Shown in pieces: positions 55,268 to 64,000 of a stretch of DNA of 64,000 nt (positions within the stretch are counted from its first letter, which is position 1; each line of letters starts with the position of its first letter). The notes beneath the pieces were generated by a model. The model did no database searches and was not told the origin of the DNA. It saw only the letters and a list, made by a program, of their open reading frames with translations. The stretch comes from Helianthus annuus. Its lineage: Eukaryota; Streptophyta; Magnoliopsida; Asterales; Asteraceae. The DNA lies in the NCBI RefSeq assembly GCF_002127325.2, contig NC_035436.2, forward strand, positions 20,371,645 to 20,435,644, read 5' to 3'. The position numbers and the translations under genes were made by a program.

Positions 55268-57148
55268 ATGGATGATTTCATGAATCCATTTAGTGACGTG
55301 TTTGCATTTACCAGTGGTTCGGGAGATGGCACATCAAATAACACGAATGAAACTACACTAACACCGAGTGCAAAGAAGATTTTATCTGATGCTATGAGTG
55401 TAGATAGTGCATACGAAACATACAATAAGCCACCAAAGTTGATGGCTATTGAAGACTACAACAGGTGGGCGACAAGATTTGAGAAATGGATTAAAGCGTT
55501 TGCGTATACAAGCTGGAAGAGCTTAAAGAATGGTTTCAAAATAACAATAGTTGATTGTGAAAATATGACAGAAAATGATGATATAGAGAGTTTTGTTGCT
55601 GAACAAAAATGCATAGCTTTGATTCATCAGTCCGTAAGAGTTGATATAATTTCGTTAATCGAATATGTAAATTCGAATGATCTTAGGGAGAAATTGAGGG
55701 TAAAGTGTGTGGGCAGTGCTGAAATAGTAAAGAACAAAAAGAAGCTGTTACGAAAAGAATTTGATCTGTTTGGATGTTTGAAAGGTGAATCTGTTTCCAA
55801 GATGATTGAAAGATTCAGGCATTTGAAATTGGAGCTGGCAAGACATGGAATCATTTATTCTCAAGAAGAGTTGGTTGACAAGTTATTTGATTCACTTCCT
55901 AATGATCAAGATTGGCAATACTTTGCCCTGATGCTGAAAAATACAATCAAATCAGAACTGATAGTGGATCTGCTCATTGAAAGACTGGAAAGCCATGAGT
56001 TAGAGATCAAGAAATCCAGCAAAGTCAACAACTCGTCTTATCAGCAGAATGTGGAGCTGTATTACAGAGGTAGTTTGATACCGAAGAGTGTCTCTCCAAA
56101 AACAGCATTTTCTGCAGAGAGCTCAAACACTGTAAATCAAGAAACTCCTAGCAGTGGATATTATTGTGGTTCATCGTCAAATACTGCAAATCAATCTGCT
56201 CAAAAGAATGTGTTTCAATGTAACATTGCGGTGGATCTAAAGAATGGTCAAAACTTCAGTGAAGAATCCGCAAAACAGCAGATGGTATTCTTAGCTTCTG
56301 TTCTAGAATCGTATGAGAGTCTCGTGGCGGGCAAGATTGGAAACACTAACCTGACAAAGGAGGATTATGACCAGATCGATCCGGAAGAGATTGAACTGAT
56401 CGACATCAGGTGATGTATGGCCAGTGCAGTCCGAAGAGCTCAACGTTTCATGGAGATTACTGGAAGACATTCAATTGGAGGGCTGTCTACAAAACTTGGC
56501 TTTGATAAGTCAAAGGTGACATGTTTCAGATGTAAACAAAAAGGTCACTTCAAATGTGAATGCAGAAACGCACCCGCTGATGATACTGCAAATCCATTTC
56601 GTGAAGATTACTACAAGAGAGCAATTTATCATCAGAACAAGTCAGAACCGCCCAGAATGAAGCAGCTTGAAGATAACCCCAAAGAGAAATCCAGAGCACT
56701 TGCTGTCATTCATGATGATGAAGGTTTTGACTGGAGTGAACTGCTACATGAGGAAGACGCAGTAGGTTATGCGTTTGCAGCAGCAAAGATTGTTCCTTTT
56801 AAGGATAACAGAACTGAAGAAGAAAAGTATGTCAACAGAAAGATGAAAGCTCAAAACAGGTTGATCAAAATATCAGCTACATTCAGTGAAGCGAAGAGAG
56901 CGAAGAGATGGGATGCGGACAGAGAATGTTATCTTGATCCATACGGAAATATTGCTGTTGATTCAACTACCATTAGTCTTGATGCTCTTATTCAGCAGAT
57001 TGCTGAAGATGAAGAAGGATGGCAAAGATTATGGTGGGGAGGAGGAGAAGTTGATGAGAAAGAGAAAGAGAAAGAAAAAGAGCAGCAGACAAAGAAGATT
57101 GATGACGGGATCATTGATACGTCACAAGAGCTGACTGCTGAGAATTGA
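55268..57148 (+). pseudogene. Element G gag, UBN2-type capsid and first zinc knuckle
   Basis: The frame opens MDDFMNPFSDVFAF. The capsid region follows (YNRWATRFEKWIKA, then SVSKMIERFRHLKLEL and LVDKLFDSLPNDQDWQ), typical of the UBN2/gag family of copia elements. An in-frame TGA at 56411-56413 follows IDIR, and the same frame continues as MASAVRRAQRFMEITGR with an intact zinc knuckle (CFRCKQKGHFKCEC) and acidic sequence, to a stop at 57146-57148. A frameshift there moves the reading to the next frame. The intact surroundings suggest that few mutations separate it from function. Confidence 0.88.
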
Positions 57149-59125
57149 AGAAGATGGCTGATAAGGTTCTGGCTGCAAAAGAACTAGAGGTAGTTTCTGG
57201 TTCCGGTACTGAGTCCAAAAACAAGGTCAGTCAGAATGAAGAGTTCAAAGAGACAGGTAAGAAAGTCAAAACAGAAAGTGACTGCAAAAACTGCATGAAT
57301 GATTGCAAGGTTTGTGGTACACTTTCTTACCTCAACATTAAAAAGGTTGAAAAGGGTCAGAGATGTTGAGGATCAGATCTTGAACCGGGATAAACTGTTA
57401 AAGGCTTCAAATGAACGAATTAAAGAATTAACCGGTAAAATTGAAAATGATAAAAGTGACTTAGAAAGAATTAAGAAAGAAAACGAAAAGTTAATTCTTG
57501 AAAATCGTCAAATTTCTGAAAATTTTGAGAAGCTAAAACGAACGGTTAAAGATTCTGATGAGAGAAACAGTAAGACATACAAAGAAAATGTGCAGTTGTC
57601 AGGAGTACTTCGTGTGAAAGAAGAGTTAATCAACTAACAACTGGATGAAATTGCAAAGTTGAAACTTCAATTTCAAGAAGCTAAAATTGAGAATGAACGC
57701 ATCCAGTTGAAACTGAGCAGTTACAACTCCGCAAGCTTTGTTCTTCAACACATAGTTCCTAAACCAATTGGGAAGAACAAAGCAGGCGAAGATGTCTATT
57801 CAGATGGAACAGGGGCTGGTTTTCATCAAGTTCCACCACCAGTTCTAAACAATTTTTCAAAGAAAAAGTCAGGGTTGGTTAATGACGATGAAGATGTAAA
57901 TGAAGTGAAACTTCCTGAATCAATTGATGTCACATTCAATTCGTCATCTGATGAAGATAGTGTCCAATCTGAAGTAGTTAAAAGTGTGGTTGAAAACGTT
58001 TTGAAAACTGAAAGTGACACTACTGAGGATGATGGATGTTTTCTTGATAAATACATTCCAAAATCTAAATCCAAAAACAACTTAAGTGAGGAACCGAATC
58101 TTGTGATGTACAAGATGGCGGGATCTGATAAGTTGTATTCGGATTGTGATTTTCCGATTGAGAATGTGAATGTTGGAAAACTGAGAAAAGTTTTCAAGTT
58201 GATTGAAATTGATTTGTCGGGAATTGAAGAGTTGAAACATGTTAAAAGAGAATTAAACTTTCAAAAAGATAAATCTTACTATAAGAAACCTGTTGTTCCA
58301 CCACGTTTTTATAACAACAATCAAAACAGATGTTCGTGTGGTTATCAGGGTGGTAAGAATTATCAGAAAAGAAATGTTCAAAACAAAAGGTTTGTTGAGA
58401 AGAAAGTGTTTGTGAAAAGCTCGAGTTCTCATTCCGAGCAAGAGTCGGAAATCTATTCGAAGTCAAATCAAGAATTTTTTGAGGAAAAGGCCTCACAGCC
58501 TCAGACTAAAGGTTCAAGTCGGGTTGTTGATACTCGAACATGCTTCAAATGTAACCAAGTTGGACATATTGCACGAAAGTGTACCAACTTGAAGCCTAAG
58601 TCTGAAACTGTTGAGAAAAAGAAGGTTGCTAAAAAGGGTAAAGCTCCATTGGTTGTTGACAAAAAGGTTTTGAAAAATGACAACACAAAAATCAAAACTG
58701 AACCTGTAAAGAATGTGGTAACTAAAAATGACAAGTTTTACACACGGGTTGCATCACCTCAACAAACATGGAAGCCTAAAGTGGTTGAAAAGAAAACAAG
58801 TGCTCCAAAACCAAAGGTTTCAGAGTCGGAAAAACAATCGTCTTCTACCACACCGGTAAAGATGAATGTACTTTTGGATTATTATGAGAAACTTGAAAAA
58901 CAAAATTCTAAGGTTTCTGGAAAGAAGGTTGTTCCAAAGACAGACCAATCATCTGGTCAACCTCAGAAAAATGATTTCTTTTTATACAAGAAGGTTGAGA
59001 TTGGATCTGAAGAGAGTTTGAAAATGAATGACAAAAATTTTCCGCCACTATACACTACAAAAACTCACATTAACATCAAGTTGCCTGAGTCGAAGGAGGC
59101 TTGGGTGGCTTCCAAATCTAACTAA
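57145..59125 (+). pseudogene. Element G gag C-terminal extension: coiled coil, second zinc knuckle, Lys-rich tail
   Basis: Three frame pieces (57145-57369, 57299-57637, 57659-59125) form one protein. The middle is a charged heptad-like coiled coil (NERIKELTGKIENDKSDLER onward). An in-frame TAA at 57635-57637 follows EELIN, after which the same frame continues LDEIAKLKLQFQEAKIENER. Later come acidic Ser-rich segments, a zinc knuckle (CFKCNQVGHIARKC, first Cys codon at 58541) and a long Lys-rich tail ending near 59125. Such extended gags are known in some large plant copia lineages. Its role beyond RNA binding is unknown. Confidence 0.82.
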
Positions 59126-59138
59126 GTGTTTATGATCT

Positions 59139-60800
59139 GTGCAGGAGCTTCCAATATCCGTTTCACGTTGGATTATGGATAGTGGAGCTTCTCGGCACAT
59201 GACAGGGAAGAAGACCTTGCTGTACGACGTTAGAGGGTTTAATGGAGGTTATGCGGGATTTGCAGGCAATCAAGGTGGTAGGAGTATCAGTGAAGGAACT
59301 TTATCGAATTGGATTGTCACGTTTGAAAGAGTTAACTACATCGCTGAGCTTGAGAGTAATCTTCTGAGCATATCTCAAATCTATGACAGAATGTACACAA
59401 CACACTTCACAGACAAAGAATGTTTGATCTTGAAACCAGGATTTGTTATTCCCGAAGAATGGATTATCATGAGAGCGCCAAGAGTGAATGATCTGTACGT
59501 GTTGGACATGAGCGTAGCTACTACAACCACGGGCCAGGCTTACTGTTTTATGTCAAGAGCAACCGAGAAAGAATCGAAGTTGTGGCATCGAAAGATGGGC
59601 CACATTCACCTACGAAAAATGAATCACCTGGTGCATAATGATTTAGTTACTGGTGTTCATGTGAAAGGTTTTCATCTTGAGGGGGAGTGCATTAGCTGCA
59701 TCAAAGGAAAGCAAAAGAAGAAGTCACACCCTAAAAAGAAAGTCAATTCAGTCTCAAGACCTCTAGAGAGACTTCACATGGATTTGTTTGGTCCTGTGAA
59801 TGTCAAAAGTATTACAGGAGATCTTTACTGTCTTGTGGTTACTGATGACTACTCAAGATTCTCGTGGGTATCATTCTTGAAGTCGAAAGATGAGACGTTT
59901 AAAAGATTGATGGCGTTGTTCAGAAAAATTGAAAATTTGTACCAGACACGAATAAGAAGAATCAGGAGCGATAATGGTACTGAATTCAAGAACAACAAGA
60001 TGGAAGAATTTTGTGAAGAAAGAGGTATATTGCAAGAGTTTGGTGCTCCGTACACTCCACAACAGAATGGAGTAGCAGAACGTAAAAATAGGACACTAAT
60101 CGAAACGGCTAGAACAATGCTTGCTGATTCAAAGCTACCTATAAATTTTTGGGCAGAAGCTATTGCAGCCGCTTGCTATACTCTCAACAGAGTTCTCACT
60201 GTCAAGAAATTCAATAAAACGTGCTTTGAGTTGATCAATAACCGTAAACCAAATCTGAAGTATCTTGAACCGTTTGGGTCACCCTGTACTGTTCTAGAGC
60301 CTTTTGGAAAGTTTGGTCCGAAAACTATTGAGGGAATATTCGCTGGTTACTCAAGTCCATTACGACGAGTTTTCGTTCCAAGTCTGAAGCGGATTATTCA
60401 AGCTCATAACGTTGAATGTCAAAGTCATACAATGCCACCGCAGAATCCTGGGGATTCATGGCGTTTTAATTACGACACTTTGTGGGATTCGTTTGACATG
60501 ATGGAAGAACCAGAAGAAGAAACGAAGTTCTTTGATGAGTTGGATATTCTGAGAGAGTATGAGTCATCACAGGAAAGGTTTCCAGCTGAGTATTCTAGGC
60601 GACCACGGCAAACTTCGAATGATGATGAAGCCGGTCCAAGTAATGCTGGTGAACATGATGATACTCAACAGTCTCCAGAACAACAAATTGCTCCTGATAA
60701 TCATACGGAAGTCAACAATAATCAAACATCTGATGATAGACCAATATTCGATCATGGTGATTCAGATTCTGAGGGGGAGCAAATCCGGATTTCAAGTTAA
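59139..60800 (+). pseudogene. Element G protease and integrase (copia pol, 5' part)
   Basis: The 553-residue frame has the aspartic protease motif DSGASRHMTG (residues 14-23), the GAG-pre-integrase zinc-binding motif (LWHRKMGHIH from about 148, CISC at 184-187), and the integrase core with Asp215 (MDLFGP), Asp278 (SDNGTEFK) and Glu314 (GVAERKNRT), giving the D-x35-E spacing. All catalytic residues are present. The acidic, Gln/Asn-rich linker to RT ends at a TAA (60798-60800), after which the same frame continues. The start is in a different frame from gag; the first codons shown are not a natural start but part of a gag-pol readthrough. It packages and integrates element cDNA when intact. Confidence 0.9.
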
Positions 60801-61114
60801 ACAAACCCAGTCAGTGAACACGATGCAAATCAAAATGTTACAAATTTGGAAGGTGAAGTAGATGTTCCAGGCGAAGTGATGCCCAGAACTCTTTCATACC
60901 ATCCAGAGGAGTTGATCATTAGAGAATTACAATCAGGCGTTCACACTAGATGTCAAATTGACCAAGGGCTTACTTGTTTTTATTCTACAGTTGCTTCTTT
61001 ACAAACTGAGTTTTCACTAAGTTGTTTTATTTCGCAGATCGAACCGCAAACATACAAAGAGGCGCTAACTGAAGATTCTTGGGTCAATGCTATGCAAGAA
61101 GAGTTAAGTCAATT
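60801..61114 (+). pseudogene. Element G linker and first codons of reverse transcriptase, cut off
   Basis: The frame continues after the stop at 60798 as TNPVSEHDANQN, then RTLSYHPEELIIRELQSG, and reaches the RT entry motif EPQTYKEALTEDSWVNAMQE followed by ELSQF. At about 61111-61118 it switches to E's gag on the opposite strand. All RT catalytic motifs are absent. Confidence 0.85.
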
Positions 61115-61702
61115 TGATGGTGATTTCGGGCGTCTTAACTTGGTCCGGACAGATTATGCTTAGTTGCTTGAAGCGAGCAGTTAAAGCAGCATTGTCACCA
61201 TCCCTCTGCTTGATATGCCAGAATTCGTTCTCCAACTTTTGGCGCTCGTGGGGAGGGCAGAACTCTTGCATCATAACGTCCTTCAACTCATCCCATGTCA
61301 AACCGTAAGCTGCATCGTTTCCGTGTTTGTTTCTCTCGGCCGTCCACCAATCTAGAGCTCGGGATTGGAAGACGCCGGTGGCGTTAAGAGTGCGGAGTTC
61401 ATCAGGACCACCACTCTGGCACAGGGTGACTTCGATCGAATCAAACCATTGAAACATGGCCGTAGGCCCATATTCGCCGGTAAGTTCTTTCGGGCCGCAG
61501 GCTTTGAACTGCTTGAATCTAAAAACAGACTTTGGCGAATCAGTCCTGGACTCTTCAGAAGACTTGCTGATGTTTTCATTCAGCTCACTAACAATCTGGG
61601 GGATAACTTTCGCCATTTGCTAGGCGACGAGGGCGGCGATGCGTTTGTTATCGTGATTGCGGTGAGCTATTCAGGAAGAGCGCATTCCAGATGACGACAT
61701 TG
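61115..61702 (-). pseudogene. Element E gag, partial
   Basis: The minus-strand frame reads GPTAMFQWFDSIEVTLCQSG, ATGVFQSRALDWW, FCPPHERQKLENEFWHIKQR and ARFKQLSIICPDQVKTPEIT, a close homologue of A's gag. It keeps the ICPDQVK continuation that A lost by frameshift. Upstream of the first Met at 61616 there is an in-frame TAG, and the reading further up to the ATG near 61702 is interrupted again. The C-terminal end is cut at the junction with G. Confidence 0.88.
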
Positions 61703-62824
61703 TCTGCAACAGACATCACCATAGGACTTAATCACTATACGACTAACCCTAACATAGTCTAGCGAATTCACCAAAAGTTGTTTTACATATAAAGCTCAGG
61801 AACACATATAGTCACGTAAACACATAATCACATAAGCATACAGAACACATAAGCACGTAGGGGCACGTAAGCACGTAAAGCACAGAAGCACAAGAGGCAG
61901 TCAAAATACAGAAACCTATCATTCAAGTCCGTGCGCGTTCGAGAATAGCGATTGCGATTAGCGAGTGCACAGCGAGTTGCATATCATGTATTTATCCTCC
62001 AGTAGTAACGATTTGTTAGCATATTGAGATACATGTGCAGTGCGATTCGTGTGTGTCGATCAAAGCGAGGAGCGAAAAGCGAATACATTACCAAAATCGA
62101 AGCACATAAACAGATAAAATCACGTAATCACATAAAAAATTCCACATAAAACGAATAATATCGGAGTCAGCAACTGCGGGCTCAGAATCGAAACACATAA
62201 AATCAGCGATTGCGAGCTTGAAATCGAAAATAGATTGTCTAAGGTTTGATAGACATCGACAACCCAAAGCGGTTCGACTATTCACAAGGACCTTTGGTAC
62301 ACACTTTGACTTTCGGGACTGTGCTCTCGCCTCGATTTTGGGAGATCGGCACGCATCTTTCCAGTTCAGTGTGACTTCAAGTTGTTGGAGTCCGTCGAGA
62401 CTGTGGTGAGAGTTTTATAAAACTAAAATGAGAATCGGAACAAGACGTTAAGTTTCGGGTTTCACCCATATCTTAACAACTTTGTTCCTGTTTTGATAAA
62501 ATGTAGAAGGAAATATGCGTTAAAGTACGGATTTCACTCCTGATTCAACACAGATTCTCCTGTTGGCGGGTCGAACAAGCAATTCAGTCGAGAGTTTGCG
62601 GTTTTCACACCTATTCTTGACCCAATCACTTGTTCGTTTTCGAAAATAGTGTGCAATGATTGTGTAGTGTTCAGCGAGAATAGCGAGGTATAGCAAGTAA
62701 GCTCGTACAAAACCGCTACAGGGTACGCACAAGTCGGTCTTTTGGTACTTAGACTATAGACTAGGTCGTTTCTAAGACATCGACCCGGACTAGGTCGAGA
62801 ATCGCCTAATTCCCTATAGTTATG
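61703..62824 (-). other. Element E leader, non-coding
   Basis: About 1.1 kb, aligned by eye with the leader of A at 26129-27282. No coding sequence is supported. Numerous CACATAA/CACGTAA strings are shared by both leaders. Confidence 0.75.
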
Positions 62825-62836
62825 GCTCTGATACCA
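62825..62836 (-). promoter_or_regulatory. Primer binding site of element E
   Basis: GCTCTGATACCA on the + strand, complement of the initiator tRNA-Met binding sequence, 3 nt from the LTR at 62840. Confidence 0.93.
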
Positions 62837-62839
62837 ATC

Positions 62840-64000
62840 TGTCACACCCCAACCGATGGCGAAAACATCGGGGCGCGACACTGAGCGAAACAGATTGTCC
62901 AGGAGAATCCATAACAACTATTAGTTATAATATATTAAAGGTTCATGTCCCATACCACAAACATATAAAATAAAAACAGTTATTACAGACATTGTTCTCA
63001 AAGACAAATTATCCATTCCGACAACTCAGATCTCATTAAATTGTTTGTTTCTGAGACTCCATCCTAACTTGATTCCCACATAGCAGCAAAACATCCTAAG
63101 CATTCAAGCACCTGTCACATATGTTAAAATAAAGTCAATACATATAGTGTAAAGGTGAGCATACAAGTTTAATAGATATAGTAGAGTTCGAAATCGTTTA
63201 CGCATAACCAGCATGAAACATGTATAAAGTGAAGGTAAGTAGGTTATCGACAGAGAAATATGCACAGACATGACTGCGAGTTGTAGAATGCGCAACACAT
63301 ATCCCCACTGGGACTCGTGAAGTAAAGCCCTTCACAACCCCTATCCACGACAGGTGCTGAGTCCAAACTATAAAACTATCGTTGCTAAGGTGTCAGGCAA
63401 CAATCATTGTGTTAACATAACATACAAGTATTCATCGAATAACACGTAGCATGCAATAACGGTTAGTGTATAAATAGTGTTTGCGTTGTGTGTAGATTGT
63501 GATTTAGAATAAGTAACGTATGTAACACCCAAAAGTGCGTAAAGCAAAAAGGGATCGAGTATACTCACAGATTATGCTTAACAAGTAAACACTATCTTGG
63601 ATTGAAGGGAGCGCTGAGAGAGATTAGTCTGAACAGTAACGATAGCATAAACGATAAGCGGCGCATAAAACGGTGCAAGAGTGATAAGTGTCAGATGGTA
63701 ATCCGATCGGATGGTAATCCGATCGGATGGCAATCCGATTGGATGGCCAGTCAATCGGATGTCAATCCGTTCGGATGGTCATCTGATCGGATGGCCATTC
63801 GATTGGATTGACACCTCGTCTGGTGAGGATGTGTTTGTGTATGATGGTTTGCCTTTTGAAGTTTTCGTTGTAGTATTTTGAAAACAGAGAAGTATCTCTA
63901 CCCTTTAGGTTGATCGATCAAACGACGGTTCGATCGGGCGACGATCCGTTCGGCGAGGTATTTTTCAGAGAACAAGTTCACAGCAGTGTTGACACTCGAT
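62840..64000 (-). mobile_element. Element E 5' LTR, cut by the window edge
   Basis: Begins TGTCACACCCCAACC and follows 4747-5893 closely with scattered substitutions and small indels. It contains the GGATGG/CAATCCGATC repeats at 63690-63810. The rest, the TSD and the continuation of H should lie to the right of the window. Confidence 0.9.

Larger units (their letters stand above)
54189..61114 (+). mobile_element. Element G: Ty1/copia retrotransposon, + strand, 3' half deleted
   Basis: It comprises a 5' LTR (54189-54655), PBS (54658-54669), leader, a very long gag in several broken frames (55268-59125), then protease and integrase (59139-60800) and the first codons of RT up to about 61114, where the sequence switches to E's gag. 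RT, RNase H and the 3' LTR are absent. Protease-integrase-RT order defines copia. The long gag with coiled coil and two zinc knuckles recalls the SIRE/Maximus lineage, though the LTR is short for it; this placement is tentative. Confidence 0.9.
4747..64000 (-). mobile_element. Element E: Ty3/gypsy chromovirus-like retrotransposon, minus strand, host of A, F and G
   Basis: E spans almost the whole window. Its 3' LTR is in three pieces (4747-6053, 43881-44855, 53872-54079). The last codons of pol are at 54080-54188, gag at about 61115-61702, the leader at 61703-62824, the PBS at 62825-62836, and the 5' LTR from 62840 past the window edge. Orientation is set by the PBS (complement of GCTCTGATACCA beside the LTR) and by gag reading on the minus strand. 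The LTR pair, where it can be compared, differs by several percent and small indels, so E is not young. Most of pol is gone, lost with half of G. The right-hand TSD is outside the window. Confidence 0.85.

Noticed and set aside
1..64000. tRNA, rRNA, snRNA, Helitron ends or DNA-transposon transposase
   Set aside because: I looked for tRNA-like cloverleaf strings, a Helitron CTRR terminus with hairpin, and transposase motifs and found none I could support. The TGGTATCAGAGC strings are primer binding sites, not tRNA genes.

Overview
The window looks like a eudicot plant nuclear genome: one spliced plant-type gene, AT-rich non-coding DNA, and a very large nest of LTR retrotransposons primed by initiator-methionine tRNA. 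The NLP-like protein and the long-LTR gypsy families made me think of Asteraceae, but that is a low-confidence impression from memory. No prokaryotic, organellar or viral genome features are visible.

Layout. 1-3604 is the only host-gene territory. A four-exon gene (683-2606, +) encodes a NIN-like protein (NLP) with the N-terminal GAF-like region and a C-terminal PB1 domain but no RWP-RK DNA-binding domain. About 1 kb downstream the retrotransposon nest begins and runs to the end of the window.

The nest, outermost first. H (3605-4746) is the first part of a gypsy-type LTR. It is split by E (4747 to beyond 64000, minus strand), a chromovirus-like gypsy element. E's 3' LTR is split by A (6054-43875, minus), a sister copy of the same family, with exact TTGAT target-site duplications (TSDs). 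A is itself split three times: by B (9789-13419, a solo LTR, TSD CCGTA/CTGTA), by C (14006-22980, + strand, TSD GAATC, two 3.1-kb LTRs around 2.8 kb without coding capacity), and, inside its 5' LTR, by D (27762-41811, minus, TSD AGTTC, 3.9-kb LTRs and a decayed gypsy pol). Further right, E's LTR also received F (44856-53871, +, 5' end deleted), and E's interior received G (54189 to about 61114, +), a copia element whose 3' half was deleted together with most of E's pol. The window ends inside E's 5' LTR.

Function. None of the elements appears autonomous as it stands: A, D, E, F and G carry stops, frameshifts or deletions, and C has no coding region. C and F nevertheless have almost identical LTR pairs, so they moved recently, presumably with proteins supplied in trans. 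The observation I rate highest is a short hairpin (stem ending TTTCG, loop GGA or GGGA, return CGAAA) 20-22 nt before the 3' LTR in all five gypsy families whose 3' ends can be read. It lies outside the pol coding sequence where that can be checked, and stem bases change in a compensatory way between families.
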